A DNA stretch of 64,000 bases from Verrucomicrobiaceae bacterium UBA1938 (GTDB lineage: Bacteria; Verrucomicrobiota; Verrucomicrobiia; Verrucomicrobiales; Verrucomicrobiaceae), in contig DDFC01000032.1 of the NCBI GenBank assembly GCA_002336895.1, positions 637,172-701,171 on the forward strand, read 5' to 3'. Shown here one piece after another: positions 1 to 7,835 of the stretch. The notes under the pieces were generated by a model. That model worked only from the letters and a program-made list of their open reading frames with translations, did not search any database and had not been told where the DNA came from. The stretch's first letter is position 1. The number at the start of each line of letters is the position of its first letter. The position numbers and the translations under genes were made by a program.

Positions 1-1
1 C

Positions 2-73
2 CGCCACTACGAAAAGGCGCTCGCACTCGGCGTTGCAAAGGATGAAGTCGTGGAGGGCCGCCTCAAGGACTGA
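2..73 (+). CDS. C-terminal end of an unidentified protein (partial)
   Basis: The frame is open from the left edge and stops at TGA 71-73, giving 23 residues that begin RHYEKALALG. The YEKALALG stretch resembles the second helix of a tetratricopeptide repeat, but this is too little to name a family. The stop lies 3 nt before the bioF start, so the two are probably co-transcribed. Confidence 0.5.
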   Translation, partial: RHYEKALALGVAKDEVVEGRLKD

Positions 74-76
74 CGC

Positions 77-1243
77 ATGCAGGAGCCCGCCACCCCCTGG
101 AACATTGCCGCTCAGTTGGACGAACTCCGCGCCCAGGAGCTCTGGCGCGAACTCCGTCCGCTGGATGACTCCCACGGCATCCTCGTCCGTTCAGGAGACC
201 GCGAGTGGATCAATTTTTCCTCCAATGACTACCTCGGCCTGGCCCACTCCCAGGAAATGCAGTCCGCGTTGGCAGAAGGCGTCGCTAAATATGGCGGCGG
301 CTCAGGCGCCTCCCGCCTCGTGTGCGGCACACATCGCGCCCACATCACCTTGGAGGAAGCCATTGCCGATTTCAAAGGCACCGAAGCCGCGCTGACCTTC
401 AGCAGCGGATTCGCCGTCGCCCTCGGCACCATCACCGCGCTCGTGGGTGCTGGGGACACCATCATTCTCGACAAGCTCTGCCACGCCAGCCTCGTCGATG
501 CCGCCCGCCTCAGCGGAGCCACCATCCGCGTCTTCCCCCACAACCACCTCGAAAAACTCGAGCGCCTCCTGCAAACAGCCAGCGGGCGTGTGCTCGTCGT
601 CACTGAGTCCATATTCAGCATGGATGGAGATGCCGCTCCACTGCGGGAAATCGCAGAACTGAAATCGCGGCACGGAGCCTGGCTCCTTGTGGATGAAGCC
701 CACGCCGTCGGCGTTCTTGGCCCACAGGGACGAGGCCTTTCTGCCGCCCTTGGGATCGATCAGCAGGTCGATCTCCACATGGGCACTCTCAGCAAGGCGT
801 TCGGCCTCAGCGGCGGCTATCTCGCCGCATCACGCCAGGTCATCGATCTCCTGATCAATCGCGCCCGCAGTTTTATCTACACCACGGCCCCCCCCATGCA
901 CATGGCCCACGCACTCACAGCCATTCTCGGGCTGATGCGCAGCGGCCACGGCGACCAGTTGCGTTCAAAACTTCACACCAATGTCAGTCAGGCGGAGGTG
1001 CTGCTTAAAGGCATCGGCATGGCGCCTCCGGCCGTCCAGGCCGCCATCTTGCCTGTCATCATCGGCGAGGCCTCCCTCGCCCTCACCGCCAGCGCCCGCT
1101 TGCGGGACTCCGGCTTCCTCATTCCCTGCATTCGCTACCCCACCGTGGCGCGTGGCAGCGCCCGCCTGCGCATCACCCTCAGCGCCGATCACTCGCCATC
1201 ACAAATCGCCTCTCTCGGCCTCGCCATGCAGGCGGTTTTGTGA
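77..1243 (+). CDS. bioF: 8-amino-7-oxononanoate synthase (class II PLP aminotransferase fold)
   Basis: 388 residues, normal for BioF/KBL-type alpha-oxoamine synthases. BioF condenses pimeloyl-ACP (or -CoA) with alanine in the first committed step of biotin ring assembly. Seen: the N-terminal NDYLGLA motif, the DEAHAVGVLG cofactor-binding motif, and TLSKAFG with the PLP lysine at about K240. The ATG follows the upstream stop by 3 nt, supporting co-transcription. No other biotin gene is in the window, so the close relative 2-amino-3-ketobutyrate CoA ligase is the main alternative. The NDYLGLA and TLSKAFG forms fit BioF. Confidence 0.85.
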   Translation: MQEPATPWNIAAQLDELRAQELWRELRPLDDSHGILVRSGDREWINFSSNDYLGLAHSQEMQSALAEGVAKYGGGSGASRLVCGTHRAHITLEEAIADFKGTEAALTFSSGFAVALGTITALVGAGDTIILDKLCHASLVDAARLSGATIRVFPHNHLEKLERLLQTASGRVLVVTESIFSMDGDAAPLREIAELKSRHGAWLLVDEAHAVGVLGPQGRGLSAALGIDQQVDLHMGTLSKAFGLSGGYLAASRQVIDLLINRARSFIYTTAPPMHMAHALTAILGLMRSGHGDQLRSKLHTNVSQAEVLLKGIGMAPPAVQAAILPVIIGEASLALTASARLRDSGFLIPCIRYPTVARGSARLRITLSADHSPSQIASLGLAMQAVL

Positions 1244-1246
1244 GCC

Positions 1247-1915
1247 TCACGCCTCCGGCTTTCTCCCCAGGATTTCCAGCGCCCTTTTCCTGGCGTCTTT
1301 GATCTCCTGGGCGTTCAGGGAAATCCCGTTTTTGCCCGAAGCCATCAGATTCGTCCACTCCTGCCGGTGCTGTAAAAAAAGCACATGCCCCAGTTCGTGT
1401 GCGGTCACGCGCGCCACCGGGTTGTCACATCCCCCCGCCACTTTGTGGTAGTCGGGCTTCTCACACACCACCACCGGTTCTCCATAGAAAAAGCCGTTGG
1501 GCCCCATGTCCTTCACGTAGCAGACATCAATCGCACTCGCGCTGAATTCCCCCGTTGGAATCGCCGATTTGACCCAGTTTCGATCTTTGATGTACCAGCG
1601 TTTTTCAGGAATTCCCAGAGCTTGCAAATTATCTATACCCTCCAATTCGAAGCGAATTCCAGCTTGAGACCAGATGCGATTCACCTCTTCAAAGATCGTT
1701 TTAATCCCCCCTTCCGTAAGACTTGTGCTTAACCTTTTATTAGAGGCAGACTGCATTAAGTGAACTCTCACTTTCAGTGTGATCAGGGTAAATTCCTCGC
1801 TCGACAGCGCTGGCGGCGACCACACCGCGAAAAACACCACCATCAAGCTGCAAGCCTTGATAAACAAGAGATGCGGCGGACGCCAGTTTTTAAAATTTAG
1901 CAAATTCAGCGACAT
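1247..1915 (-). CDS. exported metzincin-like zinc metalloprotease
   Basis: 222 residues with a hydrophobic N-terminal segment (about 15-40, after a basic start) that looks like a signal peptide. Residues 173-183 read HELGHVLFLQH, the extended HExxHxxxxxH zinc motif of metzincins, followed by a Met at about 191 (NLMAS) in the Met-turn position. The remainder matches no subfamily I can name. It is convergent with bioF, with 3 nt between them. G+C falls in the N-terminal half and upstream, which may indicate acquisition. Proteolytic activity is inferred from the motif only. Confidence 0.7.
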   Translation of the reverse strand: MSLNLLNFKNWRPPHLLFIKACSLMVVFFAVWSPPALSSEEFTLITLKVRVHLMQSASNKRLSTSLTEGGIKTIFEEVNRIWSQAGIRFELEGIDNLQALGIPEKRWYIKDRNWVKSAIPTGEFSASAIDVCYVKDMGPNGFFYGEPVVVCEKPDYHKVAGGCDNPVARVTAHELGHVLFLQHRQEWTNLMASGKNGISLNAQEIKDARKRALEILGRKPEA

Positions 1916-2054
1916 AAATTCTCTGATTTTACAAGGGCAAGTTATTCACAAAATGAGACATTACTGCGGACGCAAAAAAATGCTCGGAAATAAAGAAAAC
2001 GCTTTTCAGTGATTAGAGCCGCTGCTAGCTTTAGGGCTGAACGGCTCACGTACC

Positions 2055-2083
2055 TTGATTCAAAACCCCACGTTTTGAGTCAA
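2055..2083. promoter_or_regulatory. inverted repeat upstream of the first porin-like gene
   Basis: Arms 2055-2066 (TTGATTCAAAAC) and 2072-2083 (GTTTTGAGTCAA) pair at 11 of 12 positions around a 5-nt loop (CCCAC). The element ends 55 nt before the ATG at 2139. It could be an operator or a 5'-UTR stem-loop. No T-tract follows, so it is not an intrinsic terminator. Confidence 0.5.
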
Positions 2084-2111
2084 TTCATGCGAGTGTCCGA
2101 CCTCAAACCAA

Positions 2112-2136
2112 CCAACCTAATACCAAACTAATCAGA
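2112..2136 (+). promoter_or_regulatory. leader segment complementary to the 3' UTR of the second porin-like gene
   Basis: Bases 2112-2124 and 2129-2136, immediately before the ATG, are the exact reverse complement of 4935-4947 and 4927-4934. A 4-nt bulge separates the two paired blocks. No Shine-Dalgarno sequence is present. Pairing would cover the translation-initiation region. Confidence 0.5.
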
Positions 2137-2138
2137 CT

Positions 2139-3140
2139 ATGAAATTGAACGCATTGCTGAAAACGCTGGGGTTCTTGGCACTGGCCGCCACTCCCGTTGT
2201 GGCCGGTACATCCGCACCCGCTCCGAAAAACCCGATCGCTCCCGCTCCTGCGAACGACGACCTTGGCATCACCGCCTCCATCGGCTATGATTCCAACTAC
2301 GTCTGGCGTGGTATCAACTACGGACAGCATTGGGTCCGTGCCGGCCTCAATGGTGGCATCCTCCTCGTCGGTGGTGCCGCTGAAGACGGCGCTGGCAGCA
2401 CCTCCCTCCTCTGGGACGTGAACTACGGCTCCCTCGCTGGTGACCAGGACACCTTCTCCCCCACCCTTCCTGCTGGTGCCTTTGGCATCAACAAGTATTC
2501 CTCCTTCCAGCGCCTTCAGCTGGGTGCTGCCATCTCGCACGACTTCGGTCCTGCTAGCGTCAGCTTCGGCTACAGCTTCATCCACAACATGGGCTCTCTT
2601 GCCAACGGTTCCGGTATGAACAATATCGGCTTCCCCTTCGGCAACGGCTACGGCATGAACGACATCCAGCAGCTCACCCTCGGCGTCAGCACCAACCTTG
2701 GACCGATCAACCTGGCCTCCAGCGCCAACTATGACCTGTTCAACGGCGGCTGGTACTTCGACGTGACCGCCAAGTCCACCATCGCTGTGACCGACGCCAT
2801 CAGCGTCGTTCCCCACGTTGGTCTTGGCTACGGCCTGAACTACAACGCTGGCTGGACCCAGGCTTCCCGCAACTTCATCGGTGGCGGCGTGCCCTTCGGC
2901 AGCAACGCTGGCCAGACTGGTGGCATCACCGGCTGGACCGCTCTGAACGTTGGCATCGACTTCCCGATCAAGCTCAACAGCCGTGCGACCCTGACCCCCT
3001 ACGTTGCAGCTAACCTGCCGATGGGCCCAATGTCCAACCTGAGCTACTCTGCTACCAGCAATGGCGGCTTCTTCGGTGGCCCTTCCAACGCCTTCCGCGC
3101 AGTTTGCTACTACGGCGTGACCCTCAGCGTCCGCTTCTAA
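2139..3140 (+). CDS. outer-membrane beta-barrel (porin-like) protein, paralogue 1
   Basis: 333 residues: a cleavable signal peptide (about 1-22, ending VVAG), a short Pro/Ala-rich linker (about 24-38), then alternating amphipathic strands rich in Gly, Asn, Tyr and Trp, ending in a C-terminal Phe (LSVRF) as in BAM-assembled barrels. The barrel starts with YDSNYVWRG, close to FDSRYYFRG in the gene at 3959, so the two are paralogues. Codon use is strongly biased (repeated ggt, ggc, ctc, aac), suggesting high expression. An intrinsic terminator follows. The transported solute is unknown. Confidence 0.75.
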   Translation: MKLNALLKTLGFLALAATPVVAGTSAPAPKNPIAPAPANDDLGITASIGYDSNYVWRGINYGQHWVRAGLNGGILLVGGAAEDGAGSTSLLWDVNYGSLAGDQDTFSPTLPAGAFGINKYSSFQRLQLGAAISHDFGPASVSFGYSFIHNMGSLANGSGMNNIGFPFGNGYGMNDIQQLTLGVSTNLGPINLASSANYDLFNGGWYFDVTAKSTIAVTDAISVVPHVGLGYGLNYNAGWTQASRNFIGGGVPFGSNAGQTGGITGWTALNVGIDFPIKLNSRATLTPYVAANLPMGPMSNLSYSATSNGGFFGGPSNAFRAVCYYGVTLSVRF

Positions 3141-3175
3141 TCGTTCTCTGAACGATCCTAACCCTTCAAGGTTAA

Positions 3176-3204
3176 CCCCCTGGCTTTCGCCAGGGGGTTT
3201 TTTT
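3176..3204 (+). terminator. intrinsic terminator of porin-like gene 1
   Basis: A perfect 9-bp G+C-rich stem (3176-3184 with 3189-3197, arm CCCCCTGGC) with loop TTTC is followed by seven T residues at 3198-3204, about 35 nt after the stop codon. Confidence 0.9.
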
Positions 3205-3860
3205 GTGTCTGCTTTTTGCGGCGGTGCCCGCGGAACCGCATTCCAACACAGCCTAAACATCCTCCCCTGGCCTCACCCGCAGCGTTGTCGTTCTAGCACG
3301 CCCCGACGTCGATCAGCGCGCCGTTGCCAGCTCCAAAATGCATGTTCGGCTGGCGTTGTTTCTTTGGTTCGCTCACCACTCACACCAGCCTCAAAGGAAC
3401 TTTCTGGGCACGGTGCTAAGGAGGCTTTGGCAGGCTTGCCACCGGTGTGGAGCCGCTTGTGGAAAACGGCCCATGGAGAGTTGATTCGCGTAACACTGAG
3501 CCTGTACCTGCACATCACACGACAGAGTCGGTGAAAGCACCCTGCCACCAGTCCAACCCGGCAGGATTTTGAGAGCCCGTACGGAGGCGCTGTCATTTCA
3601 ATTCGCGCATGCACAGCAGGCCTGCCTGTAGGCTCCTGGGGCCCGCATCCACTTTGCGACCGTATCGGCGGTCATCCTACCGGAGCGGAGAGTATTTTCG
3701 AAAAAAAACCTCACCCTTCAGACCCGGCAAAAAAAATAGGTTCAATTTTTTCGTCCCCCGGAAACCTCTCCGATTCAGCCAATTTCCCCACATGGCGGAG
3801 GAAAATCCTCCTGAATACGCCTCTCCTTTAGATGCCGGGCTGTTTAATAACCGTCAGAAC
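3205..3860. other. long intergenic stretch without a convincing gene
   Basis: About 650 nt between the terminator of porin gene 1 and the promoter zone of porin gene 2. Short open frames exist on both strands, but their predicted proteins are Arg/Ser/Pro-rich without domains, and base composition turns A-rich after 3690. It may be a decayed gene or a long leader; I see no specific element except the promoter-like site at 3861. Confidence 0.5.
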
Positions 3861-3877
3861 TTGGCACGCCACCTGCT
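3861..3877 (+). promoter_or_regulatory. candidate sigma-54 (-24/-12) promoter for porin-like gene 2
   Basis: TTGGCACGCCACCTGCT contains the -24 GG and -12 GC dinucleotides at the 10-nt spacing required by sigma-54, and TGGCACG is the full -24 consensus. The -12 box is CTGC rather than TTGC. It lies about 80 nt before the ATG at 3959. Confidence 0.35.
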
Positions 3878-3958
3878 TTCTTAAAAAACCGCTAGCTGCA
3901 CTGCCATCCCGGTCAGTTCAGCGCCTCAACACCAACAATAACTAAACTCGACCAAAAC

Positions 3959-4894
3959 ATGAAGCCCAAAAGCATGACATCATTCATTGCCAAGTCGGTG
4001 ACCGTTCTTGCTGCCTGTGCAGCGCTGAACGCCTCCGCCGACACTCCGGCAGCGAAAGGCCCTGCCGCCAAAAATCCGGTTCCCGCCGCCCCTGAAGAAC
4101 CGGGTGCGCTCTTCGACTCCATCGGTGCCACCTTCGACGCTGGCTTCGACAGCCGCTACTACTTCCGCGGTCTTTGGTTCGCCGACAACATCATGTGGAC
4201 AGCGCTGAACATCAGCGTGCCCATCACTGAAAAGCTCTCCTGGGGCATCGGCGGTGCCTACATCAACACCGCAGGCACCCCCTTCGGCAACCCGAAGACC
4301 GCAGGCGGCTTCCAATATTCTGAAGTCGATGCCATCACCAGCCTGAACTACAACGCGGGCTGGGCCAAGTTCGGCATGCAGTACCAATACTACTTCTATC
4401 CGGACAACTACGGTGGCTCCTACCTCGGCGCCCCCACCGCTTCCACCGCGGCCGGCTACAATGACCCTGAATTCGCGCTGAAAGGCGCTGGTGAACTGGG
4501 CTTCACGATGGCCGTCCCCGTCAAGGCGTTCAACTTCTACGCTGGCTACTACTATGACTTCCGAATCAATGGTCAGTACTTCTCCCTCGGAGCTGACTAC
4601 ACCTTCGCCATCACCGATTGGCTGAGCATCGTGCCTTCCTTCCAGACTGGCTACGGTATCGACTACTACACCGGTGTGGGTTCTGGCGTGCTGACCACCA
4701 AGACTGGTCTGCCGATCACCTCCCGGACTGGCTTCACCCACTGGCTCTACACGATCTCCGTGCCCGTCAAGCTCACCAAGTCCGTCACATGGACTACCTA
4801 TGTGGCTCTGAACGAGTCCGGCACGCTTCGTAAAAACCTCAACACTCAGAGCAACGAGTTCTACTGGGGCACCAAGCTTAGCTTCGCGTTCTAA
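3959..4894 (+). CDS. outer-membrane beta-barrel (porin-like) protein, paralogue 2
   Basis: 311 residues: signal peptide (about 1-27, ending NASA), a Pro/Ala/Lys linker (about 28-48), then strands rich in Tyr, Trp and Gly that end in a C-terminal Phe (KLSFAF). It is a paralogue of the gene at 2139: both share the linker-plus-barrel layout and the first strand motif (FDSRYYFRG). Not preceded by a Shine-Dalgarno sequence. The 3' UTR contains a small hairpin (4901-4915), a segment complementary to the leader of paralogue 1, and a terminator. Porin function is inferred from architecture. Confidence 0.75.
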   Translation: MKPKSMTSFIAKSVTVLAACAALNASADTPAAKGPAAKNPVPAAPEEPGALFDSIGATFDAGFDSRYYFRGLWFADNIMWTALNISVPITEKLSWGIGGAYINTAGTPFGNPKTAGGFQYSEVDAITSLNYNAGWAKFGMQYQYYFYPDNYGGSYLGAPTASTAAGYNDPEFALKGAGELGFTMAVPVKAFNFYAGYYYDFRINGQYFSLGADYTFAITDWLSIVPSFQTGYGIDYYTGVGSGVLTTKTGLPITSRTGFTHWLYTISVPVKLTKSVTWTTYVALNESGTLRKNLNTQSNEFYWGTKLSFAF

Positions 4895-4922
4895 TTCCAC
4901 GGGGTCTCGCACCCCAGGCAAA

Positions 4923-4947
4923 ATAATCTGATTAGGTATTAGGTTGG
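4923..4947 (+). ncRNA. possible 3'-UTR-derived regulatory RNA segment (antisense to porin 1 leader)
   Basis: Between the small hairpin at 4901-4915 and the terminator at 4949, bases 4927-4947 are complementary to 2112-2136 over 13 + 8 bp, with 3 further pairs possible at 4923-4925. Hairpin, unstructured seed and Rho-independent terminator is the usual layout of 3'-UTR-derived sRNAs. No transcript evidence is available; this is inference from complementarity and position. Confidence 0.35.
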
Positions 4948-4948
4948 G

Positions 4949-4985
4949 GCTCCCGGTCAGTTCGCTGGCCGGGAGCTTTTGTTTT
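4949..4985 (+). terminator. intrinsic terminator of porin-like gene 2
   Basis: A 12-bp stem (4949-4960 with 4965-4976; arm GCTCCCGGTCAG, one G-U pair) closed by a TTCG tetraloop, followed by a T-rich tail. It precedes the ilvD start at 5024. Confidence 0.9.
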
Positions 4986-5023
4986 GGCACGGCGCGTCTT
5001 CCCGCCTAGCATTCGCGCCGCAT

Positions 5024-6700
5024 ATGACTGACTCCCCTCTCAACTGGAACTCGATCAACCTCACTCACGGCTGGCAGCGCGGCGTCACCGCCTTTTTCTG
5101 GGGGCTCGGTTTCAAGCCGGAGGACTTTGACAAGCCCCAGATCGGCATCGGCACCCCCCTGCTGGACGGCAATATCTGCAACGTCCACGCCCACGAGCTC
5201 GCCCAGCTCATCGCCCAGGGCTGCAAAGATGCAGGCCTCATCGGTTTCCCCTTCGGCGTCTCGCCTGTCAGCGACAACATCACCCAGGGAAACCTCGGCG
5301 GCGCAGCCTCCCTCTGCTCTCGCAACATCATGGCCAACGGTGCCGAGATGATCTGCACCTCCCACTGCTACGATGCCCTGATCGGCCTGCATCATTGCGA
5401 CAAAAACGGCCCCGCCTTCGCCATGGCGCTGGCCCGCACCAATTACCCCGGCCTCATCGTCAATGGTGGCAGCATCATGCCCGGCTGCCACAAAGGCCAC
5501 TCCACCTCCATCCTTGATGTCTATGACGCCGCTGCCAAGGAGAAGCAGGGCACCATGAGCTATGAGGAGTCAGAGCAGATCATCCGCACCGCCTGCCCTG
5601 GCGCTGGCGGCTGCGGCATCGCCGCTTCCTTCAATACCTGGGGCATCGCCCTTGAGGCCATGGGCCTCAGCCTGCCAGACACCTCCTCCATGCCCGCCAT
5701 CGAGGCTGGCAAACGCGCGGAATGCCTGCGCGTCGGCCAGGCCGTCCGCCGCCTTCTGGAGATGAATCTCCGCCCTCGTGACATCATCACCAAGGCCTCC
5801 CTCACCAATGCCATGACCGCCATCTGCGCGATCGGCGGCTCCACCAATGGCGTCCTCCACATCCTCGCCGTCGCACGTGAGGCCGGTGTGGACTTCACTC
5901 TGCGCGATGTCCAGGCCATCGGTCGCCGCACACCTGTGCTGTGCAACTTCGCCCCCCGTGGCCGTGGCACCATGGTCGATCTCCACCGTCTCGGCGGCAC
6001 CACGATGCTGTTGAAGCACATCATGAAAACCGGCCTGCTCGACGGCTCCTGCATCACCGTCACCGGCAAAACGCTCGCGGAAAACCTCGCCGACGCCCCC
6101 GAAGTCCCCTTCCCCAACGAGCTCATCGCCCCCATCGCGGAACCCTTCAAAGAGTTCGCCGACATCCAGGTCTGCTTTGGCAACATCGCCCCCGACGGCG
6201 TCGTCTTCAAAGTCTCCTCCCTGGACGAGCCCAAATTCCGTGGCACAGCCATCTGCTTCCACGACTCCAAAGGTGTCTCCGATGCCGCTGCAGAGGGCCG
6301 CATCCGGCCCGGCCACATCGTCGTCATCCGCGGCTGCGGCCCCGTCGCACTCGGGATGCCCGAGATGCACGTCGCCAGCGCCGCCCTCGCCGTGCCAGAG
6401 CTCTATGGCAAAGTCGCCCTGCTTTCAGACACCCGCGTCTCTGGCGTCTCCGGCGGAGCCGTCGGTGTCCATTGCAGCCCCGAGGCTGCTGTCGGTGGCC
6501 CCATCGCCGCCGTGCAAGATGGAGATGAAATCGAATTCGACCTCCTCGCAGGCACCATCCATGTGCAGGCAGACCTCGACTCCCGCCCGCGTACCATCCC
6601 GGCCGTCAGCCATCCCTTCGGCTACCTCGCCGACTTCGCCGCCACCGTCACTCAGGCCCACCAAGGCTGCGTCCCCCGCTGGGTCGCAGATCGGAAATAA
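5024..6700 (+). CDS. ilvD: dihydroxy-acid dehydratase (IlvD/Edd family)
   Basis: 558 residues. IlvD dehydrates 2,3-dihydroxy-isovalerate and its homologue to 2-oxo acids in valine, leucine and isoleucine synthesis. The Fe-S cluster cysteines expected for the family are visible: GNICN (about C52), HCDK (about C123) and GAGGCG (about C196). The frame is open back to a TTG at 4979, but that overlaps the terminator, so ATG 5024 (MTDSPLNWNS) is chosen. ilvC is elsewhere in the window at 20.8 kb. The NGGSIMPGCHKG segment is unusual, so a sugar-acid dehydratase of the same family remains possible. Confidence 0.8.
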   Translation: MTDSPLNWNSINLTHGWQRGVTAFFWGLGFKPEDFDKPQIGIGTPLLDGNICNVHAHELAQLIAQGCKDAGLIGFPFGVSPVSDNITQGNLGGAASLCSRNIMANGAEMICTSHCYDALIGLHHCDKNGPAFAMALARTNYPGLIVNGGSIMPGCHKGHSTSILDVYDAAAKEKQGTMSYEESEQIIRTACPGAGGCGIAASFNTWGIALEAMGLSLPDTSSMPAIEAGKRAECLRVGQAVRRLLEMNLRPRDIITKASLTNAMTAICAIGGSTNGVLHILAVAREAGVDFTLRDVQAIGRRTPVLCNFAPRGRGTMVDLHRLGGTTMLLKHIMKTGLLDGSCITVTGKTLAENLADAPEVPFPNELIAPIAEPFKEFADIQVCFGNIAPDGVVFKVSSLDEPKFRGTAICFHDSKGVSDAAAEGRIRPGHIVVIRGCGPVALGMPEMHVASAALAVPELYGKVALLSDTRVSGVSGGAVGVHCSPEAAVGGPIAAVQDGDEIEFDLLAGTIHVQADLDSRPRTIPAVSHPFGYLADFAATVTQAHQGCVPRWVADRK

Positions 6701-6718
6701 ACGCGGAGCCCAGCGTAT

Positions 6719-6790
6719 TTCCCCTCTCCCCACCGAGATCTTGGTATCTTCCAGGACACCCTATGGGGAGAGGCCGGGTGAGGGGCCATA
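6719..6790. repeat. imperfect palindrome of the cctctccc/gggagagg type
   Basis: Between ilvD and pdxA. CCTCTCCCC (6723-6731) pairs with GGGGAGAGG (6765-6773), followed by CCGGGTGAGGGGC. This resembles dispersed REP-like palindromes common between bacterial genes. Without a T-tract it is a weak bidirectional terminator at best. Confidence 0.4.
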
Positions 6791-6821
6791 CAAAGCCCCC
6801 TGATCCGCCGCCTCCGGCATA

Positions 6822-7817
6822 TCACCCCGCCATCTTCGCCGCCAGCAGCACTGCCTCCACGAGGCTGCGCCCGTTGGCCTTGCCCTGCCACGCGATGTCA
6901 CACGCCGTACCATGGTCCACACTCGTGCGCGGCACCCGCAGCCCCAGCGTCGTGTTCACAGCCGTGTCAAAAGCCAGTGCCTTCAGCGGGATCAGCGCCT
7001 GATCATGGTACAGGCACACATAGGCGTCCACCACCCGCCGCTTCGAGGCGATGAATGCCGTGTCCGGCGGTAGCGGGCCTTCCACCAGATGCCCCTTCTC
7101 TCGCGCTGCCTCAATCGCCGGAGCGATAATGTGCTCCTCCTCACCGCGCCCAAACAAACCATGCTCTCCTGCATGCGGGTTCAGCCCGCACACCGCGATC
7201 TTTGGCTTCTTTCCGCGCACCCGCTTCACCGCATCCGCTGTCAGGTCGATCACATCCTGAATGCGCGCACTGGTCAGTGCTGGCACTACATCTTGGTAGC
7301 CAATGTGCACCGTCACCAGGCTGCAGATCATCTCTTCGGAGAAAAAGGTCATGCACGAGCGCTCCGCCTCCATCTTCTCGGCAAACATCTCCGTATGTCC
7401 CGGATATTTGATCCCCGCCGCATGCAGCGCCTCCTTGTTCAGCGGTGCCGTCGCCACCGCCGCCACCTGTCCGGCCAGAGCCGCCTCGATGCTCCTCTCC
7501 ACATAGCGGTAGCCCGCCGCTCCGGTCTTGGCACTCACTCTGCCAGGGGTGAAATCCTCCGCATCAAACCCATAAATATCCAGCACTGCAGGCTCATCGA
7601 GACTCCCGCATTTTTCCTCCCACCCGATTTCGCTGATGATTCGCGCAGGTGCAGGCAGTCCCGTCTGCCGCGCACAGCGCGAAAGCAGCCGCGCATCCCC
7701 AAACACCACAGGCGTGGCTTGTCGGCACACCTCCTCGTTGGCAAGCAGTTGCAGGCAGATTTCGGGGCCGACCCCTGCAGGGTCGCCCATGGTCACGGCG
7801 ATGATCGGTTTTGGCAT
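6822..7817 (-). CDS. pdxA: 4-hydroxythreonine-4-phosphate dehydrogenase
   Basis: 331 residues. PdxA oxidises 4-phosphohydroxy-L-threonine with NAD(P)+ in DXP-dependent pyridoxal phosphate synthesis. Seen: the diagnostic N-terminus IAVTMGDPAGVGPE, YPGHTEMFA in the middle, GLNPHAGEHG, and YHDQALIPLK near the C-terminus, which carries metal-binding residues. ATG 7817 gives the family-typical start; ATG 7829 four codons upstream is also possible. It lies just downstream of the hydrolase at 7836 on the same strand, so they are probably one transcript. Confidence 0.92.
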   Translation of the reverse strand: MPKPIIAVTMGDPAGVGPEICLQLLANEEVCRQATPVVFGDARLLSRCARQTGLPAPARIISEIGWEEKCGSLDEPAVLDIYGFDAEDFTPGRVSAKTGAAGYRYVERSIEAALAGQVAAVATAPLNKEALHAAGIKYPGHTEMFAEKMEAERSCMTFFSEEMICSLVTVHIGYQDVVPALTSARIQDVIDLTADAVKRVRGKKPKIAVCGLNPHAGEHGLFGRGEEEHIIAPAIEAAREKGHLVEGPLPPDTAFIASKRRVVDAYVCLYHDQALIPLKALAFDTAVNTTLGLRVPRTSVDHGTACDIAWQGKANGRSLVEAVLLAAKMAG

Positions 7818-7835
7818 GAGAGCCCGCATTCTGGC

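Noticed and set aside
2103..3260. 385-residue open frame antisense to porin-like gene 1
   Set aside because: The residue content (Val, Gly, Ala, Asp runs) is the mirror image of the biased porin codons. The porin has a signal peptide, barrel strands and its own terminator.
3205..3884. 109- and 91-residue open frames in the gap between the porins
   Set aside because: Ser/Arg/Pro-rich, no signal or domain, and composition changes along the region; treated as intergenic.
4979..5023. Upstream extension of ilvD from TTG
   Set aside because: It lies in the terminator stem and tail of porin gene 2, and the family starts near MTDSPLN.
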